NCBI GenBank assembly: GCA_963744915.1
Contig: CAVUUY010000020.1
Location: 69,006 to 133,005, forward strand
Direction of reading: 5' to 3'
Source: DATAFF01 sp963744915
Lineage (GTDB): Bacteria; Pseudomonadota; Alphaproteobacteria; Rhizobiales; Aestuariivirgaceae
Length of the DNA: 64,000 bases
This document shows, one piece after another, positions 46,274 to 55,222 of the stretch. Positions within the stretch are counted from its first letter, which is position 1. Every line of letters starts with the position of its first letter. Both the position numbers and the translations under genes were made by a program. The notes under the pieces are model-generated. The model saw only the letters and a program-made list of their open reading frames with translations, ran no database searches and was not told where the DNA came from.

Positions 46274-47353
46274 CTACTGGGCGAGCTTGGTCTTCACCTC
46301 GTCCCACAGCTCCTGGTTCTTCTGGCGTTGCTCGTCGCTCAACGGCGCCATCCATTGAACGCGCTTGACCACCTCGGGATCGCCGAGAATGGTACGGTTC
46401 ATGGCGTCGGCGGGCAGATCGGCATTGGCCTTGGCGTTGGCCGATGCGGGAGCGCCAACGTCGGTGTCCCAGCGGACGTAGAATTCCGGGCTCACCATGA
46501 AGTCGATGAACTTGGCCGCCCCTTCCGGGTTGGGCGCCTTGGCGGCGATGGTCAAGCCGTCGAACCAGCCGATCGCACCCTCCTTCGGAACCACGAAGTC
46601 GACCGGCAGCTTCATCGCCTTCTTGGAGCGCGCGGCCGAACCCGACCAGTAGACGGCGACATCATAGTCGCCCGCCGCCATGTATTTGTTCCACTCGTCT
46701 TCCGACGACCAGAAGGTCTTTATCTGTGGCTTCAGCGCCTCGAGCTTGCTCTTGATCTTGTCGAGATCGGCGGGATGGTTCATGTCCTGCCCGCTCGCGA
46801 GCGCGGCAAGCTGGATCGATTCGAGCGCGTCGTCGCGCCAACCCACCCTGCCGGCATGCTCCTTGTCCCACAGCACCTGGATGGTGTCGGGGCGCTCGTG
46901 AATCTTCTGCGTGTTGTAAGCGAAAGACGTCAGGCCCCATACCCAGGAGATGGCCCAATGCTTGCCATCCTTCACAAAGCGCTCGGAGTCGCGGAGCGCC
47001 GGCGTCAGGTCGTTGAAATTGGTGATCTTGCCGGTGTCGATGGGCTGAACCAGTCCCTCATTCACGGCATCCATGACATAAATATTGTTCATCAACACCA
47101 CGTCATAGGTACCAGGGCTGGTCCTGAGCTTGGTCAGCATCTCCTGCTCGGAGTTGAAATAGTCATGGACAACCTTGAGGCCGGTCTTCTTCTCGAAGAT
47201 TTCGAGGGCCCATTTCTCGTCCGTCCCGTAACCTTGCCAGTTGAGGACCTTGATCTCGCCCTCGGCAGCGGTGGCCGGGCGGAAGCCCGATAGCGCCGCA
47301 GCGGAGCCCAAAAGGGCCATGAACAGGCGGCGGCTGAGAAACGGAAACGGCAT
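46274..47353 (-). CDS. Pot-type ABC binding protein (PotD/PotF-like), twin-arginine signal
   Basis: 359 residues from the ATG giving MPFPFLSRRLFMALLGSAAA (GGAG 9 nt upstream). The SRRLFMALL motif points to Tat export. Mature part: IKVLNWQGYGTDEKWALEIFEKKTG, YDVVLMNNIYVMDAVNEGLVQPID (in parts), KHWAISWVWGLTSFAYN, KYMAAGDYDVAVYWSGSAARSKK, VVPKEGAIGWFDGLTIAAKAPNP. This is the SBP_bac_8/PotD fold. The gene is 77 bp after ribokinase, in an operon with nucleoside hydrolase, so the ligand need not be a polyamine. Confidence 0.9.
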   Translation of the reverse strand: MPFPFLSRRLFMALLGSAAALSGFRPATAAEGEIKVLNWQGYGTDEKWALEIFEKKTGLKVVHDYFNSEQEMLTKLRTSPGTYDVVLMNNIYVMDAVNEGLVQPIDTGKITNFNDLTPALRDSERFVKDGKHWAISWVWGLTSFAYNTQKIHERPDTIQVLWDKEHAGRVGWRDDALESIQLAALASGQDMNHPADLDKIKSKLEALKPQIKTFWSSEDEWNKYMAAGDYDVAVYWSGSAARSKKAMKLPVDFVVPKEGAIGWFDGLTIAAKAPNPEGAAKFIDFMVSPEFYVRWDTDVGAPASANAKANADLPADAMNRTILGDPEVVKRVQWMAPLSDEQRQKNQELWDEVKTKLAQ

Positions 47354-47430
47354 GGAAATCACTCCTGATCGGCTGCCCATCGTGGCGGGGCGTCGGGCGG
47401 AACATTATCGAAAGCCCGGCAGTGCCGCAA

Positions 47431-48357
47431 TCAGGCGGGATGGCCCGACAGAAGCCGCTCGACCTCGACCGCGGAGGGGGCAGCGTCGGCGGCGCCCTTC
47501 CGCGTGGTCGACAAGGCGCCGGCGGCGGCGGCGTAGCGCACCGCAGCGGCCAGGCTCGAGCCCTTGGCGAGACTGTGGGCCAGCGCACCGTTGAAGCAGT
47601 CGCCGGCCGCCACGCTGTCGACCGTGGCGACGGCGAACGCCGGCTGAAATCCCTCGCCCGAGGGGCCGCTGAAGGCGGCGCCGCGCGCCCCGAGCTTGAC
47701 GATGGCCGTTGCGATACCGCGCTGGCGAAGCGCCCGGGCGGCGGCAATGCCGTCATCGGCCGAGCGCGGCAGAGCACCGGTGAGAGCCGCCGCCTCGGTC
47801 TCGTTGGGGGTGAGGATGTCGATGGCGGCCAGCACCTCGCCGGAGAGGCCGCCAGCCGGGGCCGGCGCCGGGTCGAGAATGGTGAGGCCGCCGGCGGTAC
47901 GGACGATCGCCGCGGCGGCGAGACTGGTGGCGAGCGGGACCTCGAGCTGGAGGAGGAGCACCCGCGCCGCCCTGAGCGCGGCTTTCCCCTGATCGAGCTC
48001 GGCGTTGCCAAGCCCACCATTGCCGCCGGCCACGATGGCGATGGTGTTCTCGCCATCGGCGGCGACATGGATCATGGCCATGCCGGTTGCGCCATCGCGA
48101 TCGACGGCGATCAGCGCCGTATCGACCGCGAAACGCCGCAGCTCGTCGAGCACCGTCTGGCCAAAGGCGTCGCCCCCTACCCTGCCGATCAGGCTGACAG
48201 CGCTGCCAAGGCGCCGGGCGGCCACCGCCTGGTTGGCGCCTTTGCCGCCCAGGCCAAGCCGATAGGACGATGCGACGAGGGTCTCGCCGGGACGCGGCAG
48301 ACGCTCGACATAGGCGATGACGTCGCAGTTTATGCTGCCGACCACGGCGAGCGCCAT
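47431..48357 (-). CDS. rbsK: Ribokinase
   Basis: 308 residues from the ATG giving MALAVVGSINCDVIAYVERLPRPGET (motif VVGSINCD..PRPGET). A longer upstream start would run into the nucleoside hydrolase gene. PfkB features: GGKGANQAVAARRLG (~40-54), the ADP-loop GGLTILDPAPAP, LTPNETEA, and the catalytic signature VDSVAAGDCFNGALAHSLA, with A in place of the usual first G of GAGD. It phosphorylates ribose. One base separates it from the nucleoside hydrolase stop, giving a direct route from nucleosides to ribose-5-phosphate. Confidence 0.9.
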   Translation of the reverse strand: MALAVVGSINCDVIAYVERLPRPGETLVASSYRLGLGGKGANQAVAARRLGSAVSLIGRVGGDAFGQTVLDELRRFAVDTALIAVDRDGATGMAMIHVAADGENTIAIVAGGNGGLGNAELDQGKAALRAARVLLLQLEVPLATSLAAAAIVRTAGGLTILDPAPAPAGGLSGEVLAAIDILTPNETEAAALTGALPRSADDGIAAARALRQRGIATAIVKLGARGAAFSGPSGEGFQPAFAVATVDSVAAGDCFNGALAHSLAKGSSLAAAVRYAAAAGALSTTRKGAADAAPSAVEVERLLSGHPA

Positions 48358-48358
48358 T

Positions 48359-49264
48359 TCAGGCCTCCGCACGCGCGGCGAGGCGTTTCGCCATGCGCCC
48401 GAGAAAAGCATCCCTGCCAAGCTCGACGACAAGGCGATGGGGCCCCTTTTCGTCGGGGGTCCACAGCGTGCGCCCCTCGGAGGGACCCGGTCCGGTCACG
48501 ACGCGGAGCGTGCCGCGCTCGAGGCGAAAGAGCTCCGGCCAGAGGAGGAAACCGACGGCGCAGGCATCGTGAATGGCGGCCGGGTGGCTGTCGATCCCCG
48601 CCTTGGGCATCAGGGAGGCGACGAGCTCGGCCGGCTTGCTGCCATGCCCCGCGAGCGTGGTGGCAAAGCCGGGATCGGCGATGATCCGGCGGGTGATGTC
48701 GAGCGGCACGATGGTCGCCAGCAGGGAGCTTGAGAAGATTGCCGCCGCCGAATCCGGGTCGACCCAGATGTTGAGCTCGGCTTGGGGGGTGGCGTTGCCG
48801 CGGCCGACGGCGCCGCCCATGATCACCAGATCGGCAATCTCCGCGCCGAAGCCGGGACGCCTGGCGAGCAGCTGGGCAAGGTTGCTGAGCGGTCCGATGG
48901 CGACGATGACGCCCTGCCCCTTGGGCTGCTCATCGAGCCAGCCGGCGAGGGCGGCGACCGCGTCGCTTGAAGCGGGGGGCAGGCCGGGCGCCAGCTCGAG
49001 CGAGCCGTCGCCGCCCCAGTTTGCGGTCGACAGCCGGGATGGGTCGGGCCGCAGCGCGCGGTGGCCCTGATGGACCGGGGCGGACAGGCCAAGTGCTGCC
49101 ATGACGGAACAGGCATTTGCGGTGACCATGTCGAGCGGAGCATTGCCTTCGACGGTGGTTACGAGATCGACCGCAAGGGAGGGCGAAGCGGCGGCAAGCG
49201 CGATGGCGACGGCATCGTCGAGCCCCGGATCGCAGTCGATGGCGATGGCGCGCCGTCGGTTCAT
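48359..49264 (-). CDS. Nucleoside hydrolase (inosine-uridine type)
   Basis: 301 residues. The Ca-binding N-terminal signature is AIDCDPGLDDAVAIALAAAS (residues ~8-27); NAPLDMVTANACSVMAALG, IVAIGPLSNLAQLL, DLVIMGGAVGRGN, AELNIWVDPDSAAAIF and HDACAVGFLLWPELF follow the IUNH pattern. It releases the base and ribose from nucleosides. Its start overlaps the stop of the MFS gene and ribokinase follows by one base. Confidence 0.92.
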   Translation of the reverse strand: MNRRRAIAIDCDPGLDDAVAIALAAASPSLAVDLVTTVEGNAPLDMVTANACSVMAALGLSAPVHQGHRALRPDPSRLSTANWGGDGSLELAPGLPPASSDAVAALAGWLDEQPKGQGVIVAIGPLSNLAQLLARRPGFGAEIADLVIMGGAVGRGNATPQAELNIWVDPDSAAAIFSSSLLATIVPLDITRRIIADPGFATTLAGHGSKPAELVASLMPKAGIDSHPAAIHDACAVGFLLWPELFRLERGTLRVVTGPGPSEGRTLWTPDEKGPHRLVVELGRDAFLGRMAKRLAARAEA

Positions 49265-50484
49265 GTCTGAGATGCCTCCTTGCGCCCTTGTTCGGTCCAT
49301 TCCACCACCAGGACGGAGGCGAGCACCAGCCCGGCAAAGGAAAGGCCCAAGGGATAGAGGGTCCCGGAATAGCTCTGCCCCACCAGGGTGCCGATGGCGA
49401 CCGAGACCGTGGTTGCAATGAAGCTTACCAGCGCCGAGCCGACGCCGGCAATGTGCCCGAGCGGTTCCATCGCCAATGCATTGAGGTTGCCGAAGCTGAT
49501 GCCGAGAAAGAAAAAGCAGACAACCAGATAGATCATCAGGATCCACAGCGGCGGCAGGCCGCCCGCGGCAATCACCACCACCACGAAGACAAGCGACACG
49601 GCACTGGCGCCGCGCAGCGCCAGGCGGCACAGGCGCCGCATGCCCAGCCGCATGACGAGGCGGGCATTGAGCACGGAAGCGCAGCCGATGGCTGCGGCAG
49701 GTATGGCGAAGGCAAGCGGGAACAACCGGCCGAGACCATAGACCTCCTGGTACATCTGCTGCGAGGTGACGAGATAGACGACGAAGGCTCCGAACACCAG
49801 GCCCGAAGTGAGCGAATAGCCGATGGTGACCCGGCTGCGCAGGCATTCGAAGACCGCACCGGCAACGTAATGGAGAGAGAGCGGAGCGCGGCGATCAGGC
49901 GGCAGGGTCTCCGGTTGGCGCCACAGGAACCAGGCGAGCGCCAGGGATCCGAGAATGAAGAGCGCCGCGAAAATGCCGCGCCAGGAGGCGACCTGAAGGA
50001 TCAGCTGGCCGAGCGCCGGCGCCAGCACCGGCGCCATGATGAACACCGCCATGACCAGCGAGAAGACGCGGGCCATGTCGCGCCCGCCGTACCGGTCGCG
50101 AATTATGGCAAGCGAGACGATGCGCGGCCCGGCGGCGCCGGCCCCCTGGAGAAACCGGCCGACGAGCAGGATCTCAAAGCGGCTCGCCAGGAGGGTGAGC
50201 AGCGTGCCGCAGAGATAGAGGACGAGGCCGAAGGTCACTGCCGGTTTGCGGCCGGTGCTGTCGGACACCGGCCCGTAGAACAGCTGGCCGATGCCGAGGG
50301 CCAGGAAAAAGACGGTGAGAACCAGCTGGCGGTCATTGGGGTTGCGGACCTGCAGTTCGGCCGCAATTTCGCCGAGGGCCGGCAGCATCGAATCGATCGA
50401 CAGCGCGACCAGTGACATCAGCAGCGCAATCCGCGCGACAAATTCGCCGGTCGGCCTCAATTCAGGGTCGCCCGTCGGCCGCAA
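49261..50484 (-). CDS. MFS transporter, Bcr/CflA type
   Basis: 407 residues, about 12 helices. Features: ALSIDSMLPALGEIAAELQV, GIGQLFYGPVSDSTGRKPAVTFGLVLYL (loop motif GPVSDSTGRKP), GAGAAGPRIVSLAIIRDRYGG, and VMAVFIMAPVLAPALGQLILQVASWR, all typical of the Bcr/CflA drug-resistance group. It is the first gene of the minus-strand operon leading to nucleoside hydrolase and ribokinase. Some members of this group export nucleosides or bases, so a role in nucleoside or base exchange is possible but not shown. Confidence 0.88.
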   Translation of the reverse strand: MRPTGDPELRPTGEFVARIALLMSLVALSIDSMLPALGEIAAELQVRNPNDRQLVLTVFFLALGIGQLFYGPVSDSTGRKPAVTFGLVLYLCGTLLTLLASRFEILLVGRFLQGAGAAGPRIVSLAIIRDRYGGRDMARVFSLVMAVFIMAPVLAPALGQLILQVASWRGIFAALFILGSLALAWFLWRQPETLPPDRRAPLSLHYVAGAVFECLRSRVTIGYSLTSGLVFGAFVVYLVTSQQMYQEVYGLGRLFPLAFAIPAAAIGCASVLNARLVMRLGMRRLCRLALRGASAVSLVFVVVVIAAGGLPPLWILMIYLVVCFFFLGISFGNLNALAMEPLGHIAGVGSALVSFIATTVSVAIGTLVGQSYSGTLYPLGLSFAGLVLASVLVVEWTEQGRKEASQT

Positions 50485-50539
50485 CTTGGTGCTCCAATTC
50501 CCTGGTCGAGGCAGTATAATAGGGGGATCGAGGTGGGAA

Positions 50540-51943
50540 GTGAATTCATCGGCAGTCGGGGCTCCCGGAACGTCACGAACGAGCGGCCTGGCGCAGGCGC
50601 TGCACCGCCTGCGGAACCGCGTCGACCGCTTTCTCGAGCGCCATTTTCCGGAGCGGCTCTATGCGCGCTCCCTGATCATCGTGGTCACCCCGGTGGTGGT
50701 GCTGCAGCTCATCATGACCTACATTTTCATGGAGCGGCATTACGAGACGGTCACCCGGTCGCTGGCGGAATCCTATATCAGCGAAGTGGTGCTGCTGATC
50801 AGCCTCTACAACAGGAGCGACCAGGGGCCGGATACCGGGGACCGCATTCTCGATTTGGCCAACAAGGATCTCAAGCTCGGGCTGTCGATCCTGAAGAACC
50901 AATCGCTGCCGGCGCCCATTCCCTCGCCTGCCTTCTCGAGCGTCGACCGCAAGCTCCGGCGCTATGTGTGGGACAATCTCAAGCTCCCGTTCTGGCTCGA
51001 CACCAGCGGCACGCCGGACTTCGTCGATCTGTGGATCGAGGTGAAGCCCCATACGGTGTTCCGGTTCGTGACCCCGATCGCGCGGGCCCATGCGCCGACC
51101 CGGCCGCTGTTCCTGTTCGCGATGGTGAGCTCGTCGCTGGTGCTGCTCAGCCTGGCGATCATCTTCCTGCGCGGGCAGATCCGGCCGATTCTCCGGCTGG
51201 CGGAGGCGGCGCAAGCCTTCGGCATGGGGCGGGATGTTGCCAATTTCAGGCCTTCCGGGGCGCGCGAGATCCAGGAAGCCTCGAATGCCTTCATCATGAT
51301 GAAGGCGCGGATCGAGCGCAATGTCGAGCAGCGCACCGCCATGCTGGCGGGCGTTTCGCATGATCTCAGAACGGTGCTGACGCGGCTCAATCTCGAGCTC
51401 GCGCTGATGCCGGAGACGGGCACGTCGGCGGCGATGCGGGAGGACGTCGCCGAGATGCAGCGGATGCTCGAAGGCTATCTCTCCTTTGCCCGCGGCGATG
51501 GCGGCGAAGAATCGCGCGAGACCGACATCGTCAATCTCATCACCCAGATCGGCGAGGACTGCGCGCGCTCGGGACGCACCATCATGCTCGACCTGCCGGA
51601 CAGCCTGGTGGCATCGGTCAAGCCGCAGGCGCTCAAACGCTGCATCGCCAATCTGGTGACCAATGCGATCCGCTTCGGCACGCTGGTGACCGTTGCGGCA
51701 TCGCTCGAGGACCGGGCGATGTCGATCATCGTCGAGGATGACGGTCCGGGGGTGCCGCCGGAGCGCTATGCCGACGTGTTCAAGCCGTTTGTGCGCCTCG
51801 ACGACGCCCGCAACCAGGACAGCCCGGGGACCGGGCTCGGGCTGGCCATCGCGCTCGACGTGGCGCGCAGCCATGGCGGGGATATCACACTCAGCCGGAG
51901 TGAAGCGGGCGGCCTGAAGGCGACGGTCACCATCCCGCAATGA
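50540..51943 (+). CDS. EnvZ-like sensor histidine kinase without adjacent regulator
   Basis: 467 residues from a GTG (GAGG 6 nt upstream; a TATAAT sequence lies at 50515-50520). Two membrane helices flank a periplasmic region of ~130 residues: SLIIVVTPVVVLQLIMTYIFM and LFLFAMVSSSLVLLSLAIIFLRG. HAMP follows, then H274 in GVSHDLRTVLTRLNLELALM, N-box CIANLVTNAIRFG, EDDGPGVPPERYADVFKPF and GTGLGLAIALDVARSHGG. These are EnvZ/PetQ-type features. The genes on both sides are unrelated; no OmpR-type partner is found nearby (CtrA at 55413 is not the usual partner of this class). Confidence 0.9.
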   Translation: MNSSAVGAPGTSRTSGLAQALHRLRNRVDRFLERHFPERLYARSLIIVVTPVVVLQLIMTYIFMERHYETVTRSLAESYISEVVLLISLYNRSDQGPDTGDRILDLANKDLKLGLSILKNQSLPAPIPSPAFSSVDRKLRRYVWDNLKLPFWLDTSGTPDFVDLWIEVKPHTVFRFVTPIARAHAPTRPLFLFAMVSSSLVLLSLAIIFLRGQIRPILRLAEAAQAFGMGRDVANFRPSGAREIQEASNAFIMMKARIERNVEQRTAMLAGVSHDLRTVLTRLNLELALMPETGTSAAMREDVAEMQRMLEGYLSFARGDGGEESRETDIVNLITQIGEDCARSGRTIMLDLPDSLVASVKPQALKRCIANLVTNAIRFGTLVTVAASLEDRAMSIIVEDDGPGVPPERYADVFKPFVRLDDARNQDSPGTGLGLAIALDVARSHGGDITLSRSEAGGLKATVTIPQ

Positions 51944-51953
51944 CCAGGCAAGC

Positions 51954-52943
51954 TCAGGCCCCGACGGCGAGCACCGCCAGGCAGTCGCCCGGCTTGATCA
52001 GGCCAGGAAAATGGCGGGCGACGAGCAGGCCGTCCATCCCGGCGCGGTAGATCCGCGGTGACCGGCCGGTGCGATCGACCGGCCAGATGCCTGCCAGCTC
52101 GTCACCCTCCCTGACCGTCGTGCCGAGATCGACGCGCGGCTCGATCAGGCCGTCATCCTCGCAGAAGACGAAGCAGTCGGGCGAGGGCATGTCGAGCATC
52201 ACCGAGGGATGGCTGTCGACCTTGCCGGCGAGCAGCCCGGCATGGATCAGGAGGTTGCGGCAGCCGCGCCGGGCGATCGCCACCGAGCGGGCAGTGGCGG
52301 TGCCGCCGCCGCCGAGCTCGGTCGTGACGAAGATTTTGCCCATCTCCTCGGCGGCGATATCGAACATGCCGACGGCGTCGATCTCGCGCAGCCGCATCGA
52401 AAAGGGGGCGGAGAAGGCCATCATGGCGGCATGGGCACGCCCTTCGAGGGCGGCATCGGGGAGGTGGTGAATGCTGGCAAAGGGCACGAAATCGAGGGTG
52501 CGACCGCCGGAATGGATGTCGAGAACGATATCGGCTTCAGGCAGGAGCGTGCGGGTGAAGTAGTCGGCAATCTTCTCGGTCACGGTGCCGTCGGGGCGGC
52601 CGGGAAACGAGCGGTTGAGATTGCCGCGGTCGATCGGCGAGTTGCGCAGGCCGGCGCGGAATGCGGGATAGTTCATGAAGGGCACGATGATGACGCGGCC
52701 GGCGATGGCGGCGGGATCGAGGGTGAGGGCGAGCTCCTGGAGTGCGAGGGGACCCTCATATTCATCGCCGTGATTGGCGCCGGTCAGGAGAGCCGTCGCA
52801 CCCTTGCCGTTCTTGACCACCGTGAGCGGGATCATCACCGAGCCCCAGGCCGAGTCGTCGCGGCTGTAGGGCAGCCGCAGGAAGCCGTGCTGGACGCCCT
52901 CGGCAGCGAGGTCGATGGTCGGCACGATGGGGTTGTCTCTCAT
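51954..52943 (-). CDS. Succinylglutamate desuccinylase/aspartoacylase-family deacylase (DoeB-like)
   Basis: 329 residues, Zn-dependent carboxypeptidase-like. The metal motif is GANHGDEYEGPLALQELA (HxxE) with a later DIHSGGRTLDFVPFAS His; further conserved parts are GRVIIVPFMNYPAFRAGLRNSPIDRGNLNRSFPG, VTEKIADYFTRTLLP and FVTTELGGGGTATARSV. The combination matches DoeB (N-acetyl-2,4-diaminobutyrate deacetylase of ectoine breakdown), but no doeA, doeD or eut/ehu genes are present in the window. A relative acting on another N-acyl amino acid is a good alternative. Confidence 0.8.
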   Translation of the reverse strand: MRDNPIVPTIDLAAEGVQHGFLRLPYSRDDSAWGSVMIPLTVVKNGKGATALLTGANHGDEYEGPLALQELALTLDPAAIAGRVIIVPFMNYPAFRAGLRNSPIDRGNLNRSFPGRPDGTVTEKIADYFTRTLLPEADIVLDIHSGGRTLDFVPFASIHHLPDAALEGRAHAAMMAFSAPFSMRLREIDAVGMFDIAAEEMGKIFVTTELGGGGTATARSVAIARRGCRNLLIHAGLLAGKVDSHPSVMLDMPSPDCFVFCEDDGLIEPRVDLGTTVREGDELAGIWPVDRTGRSPRIYRAGMDGLLVARHFPGLIKPGDCLAVLAVGA

Positions 52944-53095
52944 GGCATGCGCTCACCGGTTGTCCGCAGGAAGCGGGGCTGCCAGACTCAAACCGGCCGA
53001 CGGCCCAGGGTCAAGCCCCGGCGATGCCTGCCGCTTGCGCCGGAGCCGGCTTGGCCTTAATTCGGCTCCTGACAATATCCGAAGGAACCGAAGCC

Positions 53096-54037
53096 ATGGC
53101 CCTTGGCACCCATAATTTCCGCCAGGATCCGCGCAATGCCGAGATCCTGATCTCGGTCAACGGCACGCTCTATCCGCGCGACAAGGCCATGGTGTCGGTG
53201 TTCGATTCGGGCTTCATCCTGGGCGACGGGGTGTGGGAGGGGCTCAGAATGCACGATGGCGGCGTTGCGTTCCTCGAGCAGCATCTCGAGCGGCTCTATG
53301 AGGGCGCCAAGGCCATCCACATGGATATCGGGCTCACCCCGGCCGAGCTCAGCGACCGGCTGTTCGACTGCCTCGAGGCCAATGGCATGACCGACGGCGT
53401 CCATATCCGCCTGATGGTGACGCGCGGCGTCAAGGCGACGCCCTATCAGGATCCGCGGGTGACGATCTCGCCGGCGACGGTGGTTATCATCCCCGAATAC
53501 AAAATTGCCGATCCGGCAAGCGCGGCGCGGGGCCTGCGCCTCCACACGGTGCATGTGCGGCGCGGCTATCCCGACGTCCAGGATCAGAAGCTCAACTCGC
53601 ACTCCAAGCTCAATTGCATCACCGCCTGCATCCAGGCGGCCGATGCCGGAGCCGACGAAGCGCTGATGCTCGACCCGCATGGCTTCGTCGCCACCTGCAA
53701 CTCGACGCATTTCTTCATCGTGCGTCGCGGCGAGGTCTGGACATCGACCGGGCAGTACTGCATCCCCGGCATAACGCGTGGCAACATCATCGGGCTCTGT
53801 CGCGACAACGGCATTCCGGTTCACGAAAAGGCCTTCTCGCTCTATGACGTCTACGGGGCGGACGAAGCCTTCGTGACCGGAACCTTCGCCGGTCTCGCAC
53901 CGGTGCGAGAAGTCGACGGGCGGGCGGTCCGGCATCCGCTGGCGGCGGGCGGCGAATGGGCCGGGACCGGCCCGATCACGCAGCGCCTCGCCGCGCTCTA
54001 TCGCGCGCTGGCGGTGAAGGAGGCGGTGCGCCGATGA
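53096..54037 (+). CDS. Class IV PLP aminotransferase (branched-chain/D-amino-acid type)
   Basis: 313 residues starting MALGTHNFRQDPRNAEIL. SVFDSGFILGDGVWEGLRMHDG, EQHLERLYEGAKAIHMDIG, VRRGYPDVQDQKLNSHSKLNCITACIQAADAGADEALMLD (K of HSKLN is the likely PLP lysine; quoted in parts VQDQKLNSHSKLN and DEALMLD), CNSTHFFIV, GITRGNIIGLC and DEAFVTGTFAGLAPV give the fold. Members transaminate branched-chain amino acids, D-alanine or aminodeoxychorismate-like substrates. The sulfotransferase gene begins within its stop (ATGA), so both may act on the same substrate. Confidence 0.85.
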   Translation: MALGTHNFRQDPRNAEILISVNGTLYPRDKAMVSVFDSGFILGDGVWEGLRMHDGGVAFLEQHLERLYEGAKAIHMDIGLTPAELSDRLFDCLEANGMTDGVHIRLMVTRGVKATPYQDPRVTISPATVVIIPEYKIADPASAARGLRLHTVHVRRGYPDVQDQKLNSHSKLNCITACIQAADAGADEALMLDPHGFVATCNSTHFFIVRRGEVWTSTGQYCIPGITRGNIIGLCRDNGIPVHEKAFSLYDVYGADEAFVTGTFAGLAPVREVDGRAVRHPLAAGGEWAGTGPITQRLAALYRALAVKEAVRR

Positions 54038-54810
54038 GGGAGAAGAGCGTCAATATCGCCATGTGGTCGGGGCCACGCAACATTTCGACGGCGATGATGT
54101 ATTCCTTCGGCAACCGGCCCGACTGCCAGTGCTGGGACGAGCCGTTCTACGGCTTCTCGCTCGCCAGGCGCGGCAATGCTCATCCGCTGCGGGAGGAAAT
54201 CATCGCCGCCTGGGGCGCCGACTTCGATGCCCTGGTCCAACGGTGCCTCGCACCGCCACCGCAGGGGGGCCGGCCGGTGTTCTATCAGAAGCACATGACG
54301 CACCACATGCTGAAGGGCGTCGACAGGAGCTTCGTCCTCGGGATGACCAATGCCTTCCTGGTCCGGTCGCCGGAGCGGGTGCTCGAAAGCTATGTCAAGA
54401 AATGGCCGACGGTCACGCTCCAGGATATCGGCTTCGTCGAGCAGGCGGAGATCTTCGACATGGTGGCCGAGCGGCTGGGCAAGGCGCCGCCGGTGGTCGA
54501 TGCCGACGACATATTGAGCGACCCGGAGGGGACGCTCAGGGCATTGTGCCAGGCGCTCGGCATTGCCTTCCGGGCGGAGATGCTGGCCTGGCCGGCCGGC
54601 CCGAAGCCGTTCGACGGCGTCTGGGCGCCGCATTGGTACAATGCCGTGTGGCGCTCGACCGGCTTCGAGCGGCGGCCGTCCGCCAAGCCGGTGCTCACCG
54701 CGAGCCTCGCAGCAATCGCCGAGGCGGCGCGGCCCTATTACGAGAGGCTGTTACGCCACCGGCTGGTCTCGGCGACACCGCCATCGCCGGCGGCCGGCGC
54801 GGTGACCTGA
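54034..54810 (+). CDS. Sulfotransferase-like P-loop protein
   Basis: 258 residues. The N-terminal phosphate-binding loop is IAMWSGPRNISTAMMYSFGNR; WDEPFYGFSLA follows, then VFYQKHMTHHM and NAFLVRSPERVLESYVKKWP, the 3'-phosphate/PAPS region seen in sulfotransferase-fold proteins. A C-terminal half ends HWYNAVWRSTGFERR. Small bacterial members of this group are often of unknown substrate and some may not transfer sulfate. Coupled to the aminotransferase. Its last 73 bp overlap the convergent fliJ gene. Confidence 0.78.
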   Translation: MREKSVNIAMWSGPRNISTAMMYSFGNRPDCQCWDEPFYGFSLARRGNAHPLREEIIAAWGADFDALVQRCLAPPPQGGRPVFYQKHMTHHMLKGVDRSFVLGMTNAFLVRSPERVLESYVKKWPTVTLQDIGFVEQAEIFDMVAERLGKAPPVVDADDILSDPEGTLRALCQALGIAFRAEMLAWPAGPKPFDGVWAPHWYNAVWRSTGFERRPSAKPVLTASLAAIAEAARPYYERLLRHRLVSATPPSPAAGAVT

Positions 54811-55148
54811 ACGATGCCACCCTCCTTCTCCGCCAGGAGCTCGAGCTTGCGCAGCTCGCTCTCCTCGCCGGCGACACGGTCCTTGGCCTCTTCGAGCTCG
54901 TCTCCGAGCTCGCCCATCGAGCGCAGGATGTTGTCGCGGCGGGCGCGCAGCGACTTGGCCGTCATCGAATAGCTGAAATGGCCAGGATCGGTGACGCCAT
55001 TGCGCTGCTCCTCGGCGGCAATCTGGTGGTCGAGGTCATCCTGCTTGCGGCGAAAGTCGGCCATCATGGCCTCGATGGCCTGAACCTGCCGGCGTCTTTC
55101 CTCGAGCCGAAAGCGCTGAAGTCGTAGATAGGTGTTTTTGGAGCGCAT
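54738..55148 (-). CDS. fliJ: Flagellar export chaperone FliJ
   Basis: 136 residues, almost wholly charged coiled coil (LRLQRFRLEERRRQVQAIEAMMADFRRKQ; in parts LRLQRFRLEERRRQ). Size, N-terminal MRSKNTYLRLQRF and position next to ctrA match FliJ of Caulobacter and Rhizobiales, where the two genes are neighbours. FliJ escorts flagellar export substrates to the FliI ATPase. Its start lies 264 bp from that of ctrA, divergent, with CtrA-like boxes between them. Its 3' end overlaps the sulfotransferase by 73 bp. Confidence 0.82.
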   Translation of the reverse strand: MRSKNTYLRLQRFRLEERRRQVQAIEAMMADFRRKQDDLDHQIAAEEQRNGVTDPGHFSYSMTAKSLRARRDNILRSMGELGDELEEAKDRVAGEESELRKLELLAEKEGGIVQVTAPAAGDGGVAETSRWRNSLS

Positions 55149-55171
55149 GAACGGCCTCCCGCAACCGCCAC

Positions 55172-55176
55172 GAATC
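55172..55176. promoter_or_regulatory. GANTC (CcrM) site in the ctrA/fliJ intergenic region
   Basis: GAATC 237 bp before the ctrA start. In Caulobacter a GANTC site in the ctrA promoter makes its transcription sensitive to the methylation state behind the replication fork. One site alone is not significant, but its location fits that model. Confidence 0.35.
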
Positions 55177-55222
55177 GATTAGCGTCACTCTCCCGATTTC
55201 AGTGCATGGTGCCGCCACTGGC

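Noticed and set aside
50515..50520. TATAAT as the -10 of a promoter for the EnvZ-like kinase
   Set aside because: No good -35 lies at 16-18 bp spacing (the nearest, TTGGTG, is 23 bp away), so it was mentioned but not listed as a promoter.
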